From positions 1 to 64,000 of the forward strand of contig CAJUSE010000006.1 of NCBI GenBank assembly GCA_910588975.1: a stretch of 64,000 bases of DNA, in the 5' to 3' direction. The notes beneath the pieces were generated by a model. That model did not search any database and was not told the origin of the DNA. It saw only the letters and a program-made list of their open reading frames with translations. Shown here in pieces: positions 7,392 to 15,466 of this stretch. Both the position numbers and the translations under genes were made by a program. The DNA comes from an uncultured Oscillospiraceae bacterium (GTDB lineage: Bacteria > Bacillota > Clostridia > Oscillospirales > Oscillospiraceae). Positions within the stretch are counted from its first letter, which is position 1. Each line of letters begins with the position of its first letter.

Positions 7392-7420
7392 TTGAAGTAA
7401 GTAAAATTTTATGCTAAAAT
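7392..7420 (+). promoter_or_regulatory. Promoter of the secreted flavoprotein gene
   Basis: TTGAAG (7392-7397), 17-bp spacer, extended -10 TGCTAAAAT (7412-7420). A small hairpin (CAAGGG with CCCTTG, 7428-7445) follows in the leader. Confidence 0.65.
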
Positions 7421-7490
7421 GAAATCTCAAGGGGAATTTCCCTTGACCGCCAAACAAAAGGCGGAATTCTGCGAAGGAGGAAAGAATGAA

Positions 7491-9293
7491 ATGAAGAAGA
7501 GACTGCTCAGTTCCATCCTCGCCTGCGCCATGGTCCTGACCATGGCGGGTTGCCAGAAGAAGGACGAGGGGATCTACACGGCGGGGACCTACACCGCATC
7601 GGCCGAGGGTATGAACGGCCCGGTGAAGGTGACGGTCACCGTCAGCGAAAGCGAGATCACCGACATTCAGGTGACCGAGCACAGCGAGACTGCCGGCCTG
7701 TCCGATCCCGCCATTGAGAAGATGCCCGGGAAGATCAAGGAGGCCCAGTCCACCGAGGTGGATGCCGAATCCGGCTGTACCATCACCTCCGAGGCCATCA
7801 AGACCGCCGTGGCCGCCGCTCTGGCCCAGGCCAAGGGCGAGGCCCCTGTGGGCGGTGACGAGGGCGACGACACCATGGACCTGCCCTTTGACCAGGCCGA
7901 TGTGATCATCGTGGGCGCCGGCTTCGCCGGGCTCAACGCCTCCCTGGCCGCTGTGGAGGCCGGTGCCAAGGTCATCCTGATCGACAAGAACTCCGCCACC
8001 GGCGGCTCCATCCGGTATGCCGGCGGCACCCTCAGCGGCGCCGGCACCCAGATGCAGGCCGACGCCAATGTGACGGACACCCCCGAGGACTTCTACAACG
8101 ATATCATCCGCATGGGCGGCGGCATCAATGTGGAGGAGCTGACCCGGAAGCATGTGGAGGTGGCTGCCGACGCCATCGACTGGATGGACTCCATCGGCGC
8201 CGACTTCGGCGACCGTCAGCCCACCCAGCCCTCCACCTATGACGCCTTTGACATCCCCAGAGAGCACCGGGTCAAGGGCGGCGGCAAGGCCATGGCCGAG
8301 CTGGTTGGCGGCCTTGTCCAGGAGCAGGTGGAGGCCGGTAAGATGGCTCTGCTGCTGAACACCGAGGTGGCCGACATCATCATGGACGGCGAGGCCGTTG
8401 TGGGCGTGGAGCTGACCAACGGCACCAAGCTGATGGCCAAGTCCATCATCCTGGCCACCGGCGGCTACGGCCACAACGAGGAGTGGCTCCACGAGTACAA
8501 CTTTGAGAATGTGCTGACCGACGCCCCCGAGTTCGTCACCGGTGACGGCTACAACTTTGCCAAGAAGGCCGGCGCCGTGTTCAGCAACATGGACTATCTG
8601 CCCGCCTATGCCGGCGGCGTGCCCGTCAGCAGCACCGGCTTTGCCCACAGCGTCACCGCCCGGAACACCGCCTATCCCAGCACCATCTGGGTGAACACCA
8701 ACGGCGAGCGGACCATGAACGAGTTCGAGAACCTGGACAGCGAGAAGAAGGCTTTCTGGGGCACCACCGACCACAACCTGGTCTATGTGCTGCTGACCCA
8801 GGAGATGCGGGACACCCAGATCCCCCTGTTCACCGTCAACAGCAAGGAGGACGAGAACTGGGCCCGCTTTGACGAGGAAGTGGCCAAGGGCGAGGTGGTC
8901 TTCAAGGCTGATACCATTGAGGGCCTGGCCAAGCTGATCGATGTCCCCGCCGACAAGCTGACCGCCACCGTCACCGCCTACAACGACGGCATTAAGAACG
9001 GCAGCGATCCCTTCGGCCGGACCGATGAGCGGCTGAGCTTTGAGAACGGCCCCTTCTATGCCGTCAAGACCTGCCCCTATGTCATGCTGACCAAGGGCGG
9101 CCCCCTGATGAACGACCAGGCCCAGGTGCTCAATGCCGACGGCCAGCCCATCCCCGGCCTCTACCAGTGCGGCGAGCTGGAGGGCGGCGCCAACATCGGC
9201 GGCGGCGCCAACATCGGCGGCCTTGCCAACACCAGCTGTATCGTCTGGGGCAAGATCGCCGGCCAGTCTGCGGCCGAGTATGCCACAAAATAA
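7491..9293 (+). CDS. FMN-bind/FAD-dependent fumarate-reductase-like lipoprotein
   Basis: A 600-residue secreted reductase. A lipoprotein signal ends at MAGC (about residue 22). Next is an FMN_bind domain whose SGCTITSEAI matches the ApbE flavinylation motif, so FMN is probably attached to its Thr. After a short linker comes a flavocytochrome-c/fumarate-reductase-type FAD domain, with dinucleotide motif ADVIIVGAGFAGLNAS and a terminal CGELEGGANIGGGANIGG segment. Family members reduce fumarate, urocanate, acrylates or similar acceptors outside the membrane; the acceptor cannot be told from sequence. The ATG at 7491 is chosen over an in-frame one at 7419 because AAGGAGG lies at 7474-7480 and the signal peptide starts there. 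It is monocistronic. Confidence 0.87.
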   Translation: MKKRLLSSILACAMVLTMAGCQKKDEGIYTAGTYTASAEGMNGPVKVTVTVSESEITDIQVTEHSETAGLSDPAIEKMPGKIKEAQSTEVDAESGCTITSEAIKTAVAAALAQAKGEAPVGGDEGDDTMDLPFDQADVIIVGAGFAGLNASLAAVEAGAKVILIDKNSATGGSIRYAGGTLSGAGTQMQADANVTDTPEDFYNDIIRMGGGINVEELTRKHVEVAADAIDWMDSIGADFGDRQPTQPSTYDAFDIPREHRVKGGGKAMAELVGGLVQEQVEAGKMALLLNTEVADIIMDGEAVVGVELTNGTKLMAKSIILATGGYGHNEEWLHEYNFENVLTDAPEFVTGDGYNFAKKAGAVFSNMDYLPAYAGGVPVSSTGFAHSVTARNTAYPSTIWVNTNGERTMNEFENLDSEKKAFWGTTDHNLVYVLLTQEMRDTQIPLFTVNSKEDENWARFDEEVAKGEVVFKADTIEGLAKLIDVPADKLTATVTAYNDGIKNGSDPFGRTDERLSFENGPFYAVKTCPYVMLTKGGPLMNDQAQVLNADGQPIPGLYQCGELEGGANIGGGANIGGLANTSCIVWGKIAGQSAAEYATK

Positions 9294-9310
9294 TATTATC
9301 TGCAATAGAT

Positions 9311-9343
9311 AAAAGGGGGGGCGCACGCTGTGCGCCCCCCTTT
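9311..9343 (+). terminator. Terminator after the flavoprotein gene
   Basis: GC-rich stem with loop GC, one bulged G, 9311-9343, flanked by A and T runs. Confidence 0.75.
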
Positions 9344-9386
9344 CCTATAAATCTGCAATATCGTTCTTGGTCCCCACTCTCCTGCA

Positions 9387-9415
9387 TTGCATTTTACCAA
9401 AAATCACGCTATAAT
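9387..9415 (+). promoter_or_regulatory. Promoter of acetyltransferase gene
   Basis: TTGCAT (9387-9392), 17-bp spacer, perfect TATAAT (9410-9415). The roughly 75-nt leader contains partly self-complementary CAACC/GGTTG and ACAGCC/GGCTGT pieces of uncertain meaning. Confidence 0.75.
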
Positions 9416-9493
9416 GTTCACAACCAACAGCCACCTTTTGGGGAAATTAAAAAGGTTGGGCTGTCTTGACCAACCACCAACAGGAGGAAACCC

Positions 9494-10015
9494 ATGGAGA
9501 TCCAAGCGCTTTCAAGGGAAGCCTATCAGGGAATGGCCTTTACCTGCAGCTACAAGACCAACGGCTATTATGACCTTGAAGTACAGGACAACAGCTTCCG
9601 CCTGGTCTACAAGCCCTTTCCCAGCCAGCAGGAAAAAGCCTACAACGACCGCATTTTTAGCGAATGGCTGGACGACCCCATCGGCTTTGGCGCCTTTTCC
9701 GGCGGCGAGCTGCTGGGCTTCGCAGAGGGCTTTCACGAAAAGTGGAACAATCGCTACCGCATCAGCAACATTTTTATTTTTGACGAAAGCCGCCAGGGCA
9801 AGGGGCTGGGCCGTCTGCTCATAGAACAAATCCTCCAAACTGCAAGGAATTGTGGTGCCAGGATGGCCGTTGTGGAGACCCAGACCTGCAACGAGAGGGC
9901 CATCGCCTTTTATCAGCGCATGGGCTTTCAGCCCATTGGCTTTGATCTGTTCGCTTACAGCAACAGCGACCCGGAACAGCATGAGGTGCGCCTGGAGATG
10001 GGACTTGCCCTGTGA
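9494..10015 (+). CDS. GNAT-family N-acetyltransferase
   Basis: A 173-residue protein with a C-terminal GNAT fold. The acetyl-CoA loop is seen as ESRQGKGLGRLLIEQ (about residues 98-112), followed by the beta-strand/helix pattern ETQTCNERAIAFYQRMGFQPIG. The N-terminal 60 residues are variable, as usual for substrate selection. The substrate is unknown; relatives modify amines of small molecules, antibiotics or proteins. GGAGGAAACCC before the ATG fixes the start. It is a single-gene unit with its own promoter and convergent to the next gene. Confidence 0.8.
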   Translation: MEIQALSREAYQGMAFTCSYKTNGYYDLEVQDNSFRLVYKPFPSQQEKAYNDRIFSEWLDDPIGFGAFSGGELLGFAEGFHEKWNNRYRISNIFIFDESRQGKGLGRLLIEQILQTARNCGARMAVVETQTCNERAIAFYQRMGFQPIGFDLFAYSNSDPEQHEVRLEMGLAL

Positions 10016-10078
10016 CCCCTCTACCCGGGGTGGCTACCAGCCCTGTCGGGCCATTCCTGTCCTCTCCGTAAAAACAGT

Positions 10079-10104
10079 CCCCGGCGGATATTTATCCGCC
10101 GGGG
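10079..10104 (-). terminator. Terminator of the DUF4015 gene
   Basis: Perfect 12-bp stem 10079-10090 with 10093-10104. Reading the minus strand it is followed by ACTGTTTTTAC, and it lies 20 nt after the stop of the minus-strand gene. Confidence 0.75.
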
Positions 10105-10124
10105 GCCTTCTGTTCCCTATTCTC

Positions 10125-11360
10125 TCACTCCGCCGGCTCCAGGCCGTCGGCAGAGTAGTTGTTCTGGGCGTTCCACAGGATCCACTCCGTGTAGCCCATA
10201 TCGTATACCGCCTGGATCTGGTCCCGAATCTGATCGCCGCCGTACTCGATGTGCCCGGGCACCCAGGTGGCTGTAAATGCCTGGAGCCAGGGCCGGACCA
10301 CCGGCCGCTCCTCCTGGGGCACCTTGCCCAGGGCGCTCTTAGAGCGGTCCATGATGTTCAAAATGGTGCCGTAGGGCTGGGCGTCGGGCACTTCCAGCCC
10401 AAAGACCCCCGAGGCGTAGTGGGAGGGATAGACCATGGGGCAGATCACATCCACCGCCTGGCCCATCCGGGCATAGTCCTGACCCAGATGGTCGGCGTCC
10501 GTCTTATTCATAATAACGGTGCCGAACACATCGGCGGACAGGGCCACTCCCTTCTCCCCCAGGGCTGCCGACACCTGCTCCAAAAACTCGCAGATACCGT
10601 CTGCCCGGCTCTTGCCCTCCGATGCCGAAGTGACCAACAGGTCATCTCCCCCCTTGCCGGTGGAGAAACGGACGTAGTCAAACTGGACCTCATCAAAGCC
10701 CAGCTCGGCGGCCCCCAGGGCAATTTCCGTGAGATAGTCCCGCACCTCCTGGTTGAAGGGGTCCACCCAGGGAAGGCCCCCCTCCCGCACGGTGGAGCCG
10801 TCCCGGCTCTTCAGCGCCAGGTCGGGCCGGGCCTTGGCCAGCAAGGGATCCTTAAAGGCCACCACCCGGGCAATGGTGTAAATGTTGTGCTCCTTCAACG
10901 TCTTCAGCAGGGCGGGCATATCCGAGACAAAGCGGACACAGGCCCCAATGTCCTTGGCCATGCCCTCCTGGGCTATGTAGGTCAACTGGCCGTCGTCATT
11001 TTTCACATCGATGACCACGGCGTTGAGCTCGGTGGTGTCCAGCAATTCGATGATCTCGGCCATCTTGGCGTCTCCCGCCACCGCCCCAGACACATAGACT
11101 CCCTTTACCGCCTCCGGGCGGTTGGAGGGGACGGGAGGCTCACTCACCTCCGGGGTGGGGGTAGCTTCACTCATCGGGGTAGGCGTTGGATCCGCCTCCT
11201 TGCTGCCCAGCCCGGCCAACACGCCCCGGCCGGCCCACAGGCCCAAAGCCAGAAGAACTGCTGCCAGAAGGGCGAGCAGCACCGTGCTGCCCCGGGGCCC
11301 TCCCCGGCGCCCCCGGTACCGGCTGCCCTGATAGCCGCCGCCGTATCCGCCTATCATCAT
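10125..11360 (-). CDS. Membrane-anchored DUF4015 putative glycoside hydrolase
   Basis: A 411-residue protein. A glycine/arginine-rich cytoplasmic start (to about residue 27) precedes one membrane segment, then a Pro/Thr-rich linker and a DUF4015 domain that resembles TIM-barrel glycoside hydrolases: strands GVYVSGAVAG, NAVVIDVKNDDGQ, YTIARVVAFKDP, GFDEVQFDYVRFST and CPMVYPSHY. Acidic residues at barrel strand ends (for example the EVQFDYVRF segment) are plausible catalytic positions. Substrate is unknown; a role on cell-envelope or exported polysaccharide is inference. It starts with two ATGs behind GGGGAGGG, and either may be used. Confidence 0.75.
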   Translation of the reverse strand: MMIGGYGGGYQGSRYRGRRGGPRGSTVLLALLAAVLLALGLWAGRGVLAGLGSKEADPTPTPMSEATPTPEVSEPPVPSNRPEAVKGVYVSGAVAGDAKMAEIIELLDTTELNAVVIDVKNDDGQLTYIAQEGMAKDIGACVRFVSDMPALLKTLKEHNIYTIARVVAFKDPLLAKARPDLALKSRDGSTVREGGLPWVDPFNQEVRDYLTEIALGAAELGFDEVQFDYVRFSTGKGGDDLLVTSASEGKSRADGICEFLEQVSAALGEKGVALSADVFGTVIMNKTDADHLGQDYARMGQAVDVICPMVYPSHYASGVFGLEVPDAQPYGTILNIMDRSKSALGKVPQEERPVVRPWLQAFTATWVPGHIEYGGDQIRDQIQAVYDMGYTEWILWNAQNNYSADGLEPAE

Positions 11361-11444
11361 GTGCCCTCCCCTTTCCCATCATAACTTCATAGGGAAATTA
11401 TACTCCCTAACCGCTATGGTGGCAAGGCTTTTTCGACAAAATGC

Positions 11445-11478
11445 GACAGGAGGGCAGCCCGGGGGCTGCCCTCCTGTC
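11445..11478 (-). terminator. Terminator of spoVAC
   Basis: Perfect 16-bp stem (11445-11460 with 11463-11478). The minus-strand continuation GCATTTTGTCG is moderately T-rich. Confidence 0.8.
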
Positions 11479-11492
11479 CTCGAAATGCTCCC

Positions 11493-11936
11493 CTATACCA
11501 GCCCCAGCAGAAGCAAAATAATGCCGTAGACCACGCTGGCGCTGATGCCAAAGACCAGCACCGGCCCGGCGATGACGAACATCTTAGCCGCCACCCCCAT
11601 CACCAAGCCTTCGCTTTTGAACTCCAGGGCCGGAGAGACCACGGCGTTGGCAAAGCCGGTGATGGGCACCAGGGTCCCGGCCCCCGCCCGTTTGGCCAGC
11701 TTGTCGAAGATGCCCAGCCCGGTGAGAACGGCAGCGATCAGAATTAAAGTCACCGAGGTGGCCCCCGCCGCATCGTCGGGCTCCAGGCCCCCATTTTTAT
11801 AGACATTCATCAGCACCTGCCCCAGCGTGCAGATGGCCCCGCCCACACAGAAGGCCCACAGGCAGTTTTTCCCCGTAGGCGAGGGCTGGGACTTGGAATT
11901 GACGAACTTTCCGTACTCCTTGTTGGTCATATCCAT
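11493..11936 (-). CDS. spoVAC: Stage V sporulation protein AC
   Basis: A 147-residue SpoVAC-family membrane protein, with several hydrophobic segments and the family-typical features KEYGKFV, SPTGKNC, FCVGGAICTLGQ and LVPITGFANAV. SpoVA proteins move dipicolinic acid into the forespore, and in Bacillus SpoVAC behaves as a mechanosensitive channel in germination. The start at 11936 is preferred over upstream in-frame codons because GGGAGGCG is close before it and homologues begin there. No spoVAD or spoVAE follows; the gene ends in its own terminator, so other SpoVA genes must lie elsewhere or this is an extra copy. Confidence 0.85.
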   Translation of the reverse strand: MDMTNKEYGKFVNSKSQPSPTGKNCLWAFCVGGAICTLGQVLMNVYKNGGLEPDDAAGATSVTLILIAAVLTGLGIFDKLAKRAGAGTLVPITGFANAVVSPALEFKSEGLVMGVAAKMFVIAGPVLVFGISASVVYGIILLLLGLV

Positions 11937-12000
11937 AGTTTTCGCCTCCCATTTGCCCATAGGTTGCCACAGCCTTTCCTTTTTATACAGCCCATATTTT

Positions 12001-12029
12001 TTGACAAGGCCCAGGGCAAGTGGTACAAT
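12001..12029 (+). promoter_or_regulatory. Promoter of DUF1653 gene
   Basis: Consensus TTGACA (12001-12006), 17-bp spacer, TACAAT (12024-12029). Confidence 0.8.
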
Positions 12030-12100
12030 GCTTTTTAGGGGCATTGTGCGCCTGCCTGTCACGGCCCCAGCCAATGGCGCAACAACAAGGAGGAATGACC

Positions 12101-12337
12101 ATGGCACGACAGCTGGTGCCCGGCGGGCTTTACACCCACTTCAAGGGCAATCCATACAGGGCTCTGTTCACCGCCATCCACTCGGAGACCCGAGAGGAGC
12201 TGGTGGTCTACCAGGCTCTTTACGGCGACAGAGGATATTATGTCCGGCCTCTGGATATGTTTTTGTCCGAGGTGGACCACGAAAAATACCCCGATGTGAA
12301 GCAAAAATACCGCTTTCAAATGGAAGGTGAGGCGTAA
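12101..12337 (+). CDS. DUF1653 small protein
   Basis: A 78-residue single-domain DUF1653 protein (PGGLYTHFKGNPYRALFTAIHSET, then a conserved YVRPLDMFLSEV). The family is widespread, folds as a small beta-domain and has no established function. Start: the ATG at 12101 is 6 nt after AAGGAGG, and a nearer in-frame ATG at 12095 is too close to it. Expressed from its own promoter and closed by the hairpin at 12401. Confidence 0.82.
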   Translation: MARQLVPGGLYTHFKGNPYRALFTAIHSETREELVVYQALYGDRGYYVRPLDMFLSEVDHEKYPDVKQKYRFQMEGEA

Positions 12338-12400
12338 AAAAGGGCGAATTTTCTCCCCTTAACACGCCTCAAACGCCCCCTTTTCTATCGCATAGGATGC

Positions 12401-12439
12401 AAAAAACGGCGTGACCTGGCTCGGGTCACGCCGTTTTTT
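12401..12439. terminator. Bidirectional terminator
   Basis: Perfect 16-bp stem (12401-12416 with 12424-12439) with A6 on the left and T6 on the right. It can end the DUF1653 transcript and the converging YkoF-like transcript. Confidence 0.9.
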
Positions 12440-12512
12440 GCGGTTTTACGCCGCCTTTTCTCTGCTTTTCGCCCCTTTTGGGGCGGCTTTTGGCCAGTCT
12501 TTTCCCGCTTTT

Positions 12513-13049
12513 TCAATCGGGGGTGGGGCTGTTCACCGACAGCGTGAAGGTCAGGGTGTAATCCTTCAGCGTCCGGCAGCACTCCTCATTCACTGCCGAA
12601 AGGCAGCGGAAGATCTCCTGCACATCCCCGGCCAGGATGGGGCCGTCAAAGGCCTCCTCCCTGCACAGGCCCATGGCACTGGCCCGGGCCATCACCTTGA
12701 CCCTCAGAGCAGCTACCTCTGTCGCCCCCAGGGGGTAGAGAGTCAGCTTCGCCACTGCGGGAAAGTGGAAATCCTCCGTCCCCGGGCCATTGACCCCGGC
12801 CGGCCCCTCCTCCGCCCCATCGGCGGTAAAGGCGCACTCCATGGTCATGTGGACATCGGGGCGGTAGGCGTAGCAGAAGCAGGCCTTCACGGCGTCCTCC
12901 ACCGCCGACCGGCTCCCCCGATAGACAGTGGAGAGTTTGTCGGTGCGCTGGGTGATGCTCCCGGCATCCACCTTGCCGATGGCCCCCAAAATCAGTTCGA
13001 TAAAGCGGTCAGACATGGGCGAGAGGGTAAAACGGCAGATCATAGACAT
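12513..13049 (-). CDS. YkoF-like thiamine/HMP-binding protein
   Basis: About 178 residues resembling the YkoF family, which binds thiamine or hydroxymethylpyrimidine through two repeated ferredoxin-like domains. Diagnostic segments are CRFTLSPMSDRFIELILGAI (first domain) and the closing TLTFTLSVNSP (second domain). Relatives usually accompany a ThiXYZ/YkoEDC transporter, which is absent here. The start at 13049 keeps the conserved MICRF opening; ATGs at 13064 and 13016 are alternatives. A hairpin with a T-run ends about 12-15 nt upstream of the start, so the gene may depend on read-through from the upstream membrane-protein gene. Confidence 0.65.
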   Translation of the reverse strand: MSMICRFTLSPMSDRFIELILGAIGKVDAGSITQRTDKLSTVYRGSRSAVEDAVKACFCYAYRPDVHMTMECAFTADGAEEGPAGVNGPGTEDFHFPAVAKLTLYPLGATEVAALRVKVMARASAMGLCREEAFDGPILAGDVQEIFRCLSAVNEECCRTLKDYTLTFTLSVNSPTPD

Positions 13050-13063
13050 CCACGGCCTTTCCA

Positions 13064-13096
13064 AAAAAGTACCGCCCCGGGCCAGACCCGGGGCGG
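13064..13096 (-). terminator. Terminator/attenuator between membrane gene and YkoF-like gene
   Basis: Perfect 9-bp GC stem (13072-13080 with 13088-13096), followed on the minus strand by TACTTTTTTGG. The ribosome site of the YkoF-like gene (GGAAAGG) begins directly after the T-run. Confidence 0.8.
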
Positions 13097-13104
13097 CAGC
13101 AAAA

Positions 13105-13893
13105 TCACATGAGTTTGACGGTGTAGTACACGGCCATGGCCAGCAGCCAGGCCACCTGAACGGAATAGAGGATCGCCGGGGCGATGCTCAAAGCTGCGCA
13201 GATGAGGGCGGCCACCGTGACCACGGCGCCGGCGTAGAGGAAGGTGTAGTTACATCCCTTGGCAAACAGCCGCATGGGCTCCCCGCCCTTGCGCTCCACC
13301 ACGCCGTCGTTGGCCTGGGCCTTCTTGCACACCAGAGCCGCCACACCCACCAGAACGGCGGCCAGGGCCACATAGGCATAGCCCACCACGGCGTACATTC
13401 CCCCGTTGCCCTTGCCGCAGATCCACACGCCCAGAACACCCAGGGTGGACTGGAGGGAGATCAGGAAAAATTCATGCTGGTAAAGGTAGAAGATCATGGC
13501 CAGCACGACGGCCACAGGGACGGCCACGATGGCCAGCTCCAGCCCGGCCTTGGGGAAGAACCAGGCGGCGAAGCAGCTGCCCGAGACCCCCAGCATGAAG
13601 AAGCTGAGCAGAGCGGGCAGCGTGGTAGCCTTGCCCATCTTCTTCGCCCCATTCCACCAGTAGGCGGCGGCAGCGGCACAGGCCAGGGCGGCCACGGCCA
13701 CGATGCGCACGGCAGTGCCCAGGACGAGACGGAACTCGATCTCGCCGGCCCGGTAGTTATTATAATAACGGTTCAAAATAAGGAGCAGCAGCTCCAACAC
13801 GGCGCCGCCGGCAAACCAGCACAGCACCCGGTTGAGAATGGCCTCCTCCGCCTTGGCCTTGGCTGCCCTCGCCTGTTTTGTATTCTTCTCCAT
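13105..13893 (-). CDS. Multi-pass membrane protein of unknown function
   Basis: A 262-residue protein with a charged, coiled-coil-prone N terminus (Lys/Ala/Glu-rich to about residue 22) and roughly six to seven hydrophobic segments, ending in a short VYYTVKLM tail. I recognise no family with certainty; similar proteins appear as uncharacterised Clostridia membrane proteins. The ATG at 13893 follows CAGGAGATGTGCCA; an in-frame ATG further upstream lacks a ribosome site. It ends just before a strong hairpin. Confidence 0.65.
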   Translation of the reverse strand: MEKNTKQARAAKAKAEEAILNRVLCWFAGGAVLELLLLILNRYYNNYRAGEIEFRLVLGTAVRIVAVAALACAAAAAYWWNGAKKMGKATTLPALLSFFMLGVSGSCFAAWFFPKAGLELAIVAVPVAVVLAMIFYLYQHEFFLISLQSTLGVLGVWICGKGNGGMYAVVGYAYVALAAVLVGVAALVCKKAQANDGVVERKGGEPMRLFAKGCNYTFLYAGAVVTVAALICAALSIAPAILYSVQVAWLLAMAVYYTVKLM

Positions 13894-14056
13894 TGGCACA
13901 TCTCCTGTAAAACGTCTCCGGGGAGACATTATGTTCATACCCATCTATTTTATCAGAAAATCCCGCTCTTTGCAACAGAAAAAACAGAAGCCGGACAGAT
14001 TTCTGCCCCCGGGCAGATGGTTACGATATTTTAATCGGTTTGTAAGGGTTTTGTGG

Positions 14057-14084
14057 TTGTTTTTTTCTCCCCATACGCTATAAT
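14057..14084 (+). promoter_or_regulatory. Promoter of deacetylase-like gene
   Basis: TTGTTT (14057-14062), 16-bp spacer, perfect TATAAT (14079-14084). Confidence 0.6.
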
Positions 14085-14129
14085 AAGTAATACCAATCAA
14101 AATCATACAGAAAGGGACTGACTTTACCA

Positions 14130-15374
14130 ATGAAAATTATGTGTAACCGGGCCGTCTCGCTGACTCTGGCTCTTTTTTTGACCCTCTCTATGACCGCCTG
14201 CGGCGGTAAGCCCAAGCCCACACCCACCCCGACCCCCGAGCCCACACCGGTGGAGACCCCCACCCCCACGCCGGAGCCCCAACCCACCGATCCTCCGGTG
14301 CCTTTGGTGGCCTGGCCCACCAACCAGGTGGTGGAGCACCTTTTCTTCCACCCGGTCATCGCCTACCCCCAGTGGGCCTGGCATGACTGCTCCTCCAGCC
14401 AGTCCCAGAAGAATGGGCTGGACGACTGGATGGTGACGGTGGAGGAGTACAACAAAATTCTCCAGAGCGTCTATGACAACGGCTATGTGCTGGTGAGCAT
14501 GAACGACGTGTGGTCGGAGTACACCAACGACGCCGGGGAGACCCGGATGCGCCGAAACACCCTCATGGTCCCCGAGGGGAAGAAGCCCCTTATCATCTCC
14601 TTTGACGACACCAACTATTACGAGTATATGCTTCAGGAGGGCTTTACCTCCAAGCTGGTCATCGGAGAGGACGGGGAGATCTGGGCCGAGTGCACCGATC
14701 CCTATACCAAAGAGACCTTCCTCACTCAGGACCTGGACGCCATCACCATTCTGGATAAATTCATCCGGGAGCACCCCGATTTCTCCCCCAACGGGGTAAA
14801 GGGCTGCCTGGCCCTCACCGGCTACCAGGGCATTTTGGGCTACCGGACCCAGAACGACATTGACATCGCTGCCGATGACCCCCGCCGCCCCGCCTTTGAC
14901 GCCAACCGCAAGGCGGAGCAGGAGGCGGTGAAGCCCATCATCCAGCGGCTGAAAGAAACGGGCTGGTACTTCGGCTCCCACACCTGGGGCCACATCTCCC
15001 TGGCCAGCGCCGGCATGGAGTGGATCCAGCGGGACACCAAGCGCTGGGCCGAGGAGGTGGGCAGCCTGGTGGGCCCCACCCAGCTGCTGTTCTACCCCCA
15101 CGGCGCCCGGCCCGACAACGACAAGGATCAGGGGGAGCCGGGGCCCCAGTTCCGCTGGCTCCAGAGCCAGGGCTTCCGCATCTTTGCCAGCGTGGGCATC
15201 AACTCCTATGAGCAGGTGAAGAGCCAGATCTCCGCCGTCATCGTGGATCGGCTCCATCCCGACGGCACCACCCTGCGCAGCAAGAAGTGCCTGGAGTGGT
15301 ATAAGCAGTTCTACGACGCCCGGGAGATCATCGACCTGGAGCATCGGCCCGACCGGCCTGTGGGCTGGATGTAA
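14130..15374 (+). CDS. Polysaccharide deacetylase family lipoprotein
   Basis: A 414-residue lipoprotein: signal peptide with lipobox MTAC (about residue 23), then a Pro/Thr repeat linker (PTPTPTPEP-type, residues 28-57), then a NodB-like domain. Catalytic motifs are LIISFDDTNYYEY (Asp pair), GSHTWGH (metal-binding His pair) and a late FYPHGARPDN. The family removes acetyl groups from peptidoglycan or other surface glycans outside the cell. A long insertion between the first two motifs (about residues 170-260) is unusual compared with minimal NodB domains. Own promoter; the ribosome site is weak (GAAAGGGA, about 12 nt upstream). Confidence 0.85.
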   Translation: MKIMCNRAVSLTLALFLTLSMTACGGKPKPTPTPTPEPTPVETPTPTPEPQPTDPPVPLVAWPTNQVVEHLFFHPVIAYPQWAWHDCSSSQSQKNGLDDWMVTVEEYNKILQSVYDNGYVLVSMNDVWSEYTNDAGETRMRRNTLMVPEGKKPLIISFDDTNYYEYMLQEGFTSKLVIGEDGEIWAECTDPYTKETFLTQDLDAITILDKFIREHPDFSPNGVKGCLALTGYQGILGYRTQNDIDIAADDPRRPAFDANRKAEQEAVKPIIQRLKETGWYFGSHTWGHISLASAGMEWIQRDTKRWAEEVGSLVGPTQLLFYPHGARPDNDKDQGEPGPQFRWLQSQGFRIFASVGINSYEQVKSQISAVIVDRLHPDGTTLRSKKCLEWYKQFYDAREIIDLEHRPDRPVGWM

Positions 15375-15388
15375 GCCAAGCATTTCAC

Positions 15389-15420
15389 AGGGCGCCCCAG
15401 CCAACGTGGCAGGGCGCCCT
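15389..15420 (+). terminator. Weak terminator-like hairpin
   Basis: The palindromic AGGGCGCCCC at 15389-15398 pairs with AGGGCGCCCT at 15411-15420 (nine of ten). There is no clear T-run, so termination may be partial and cdd could be co-transcribed. Confidence 0.4.
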
Positions 15421-15466
15421 TGCTCCCCTCTCCCCTGTCTGCACCCAATAAAAAGGAGGTTTTTCC

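Noticed and set aside
5475..9326. Minus-strand open frame of about 1280 codons opposite hydA and the flavoprotein gene
   Set aside because: It mirrors two clear genes; high third-position GC in the real genes suppresses stops on the other strand. Composition is Gly/Ala/His/Val-rich nonsense.
9415..9490. Possible pseudoknot riboswitch before the acetyltransferase gene
   Set aside because: CAACC/GGTTG and ACAGCC/GGCTGT cross-pair, but no known aptamer sequence is present and pairings are short.
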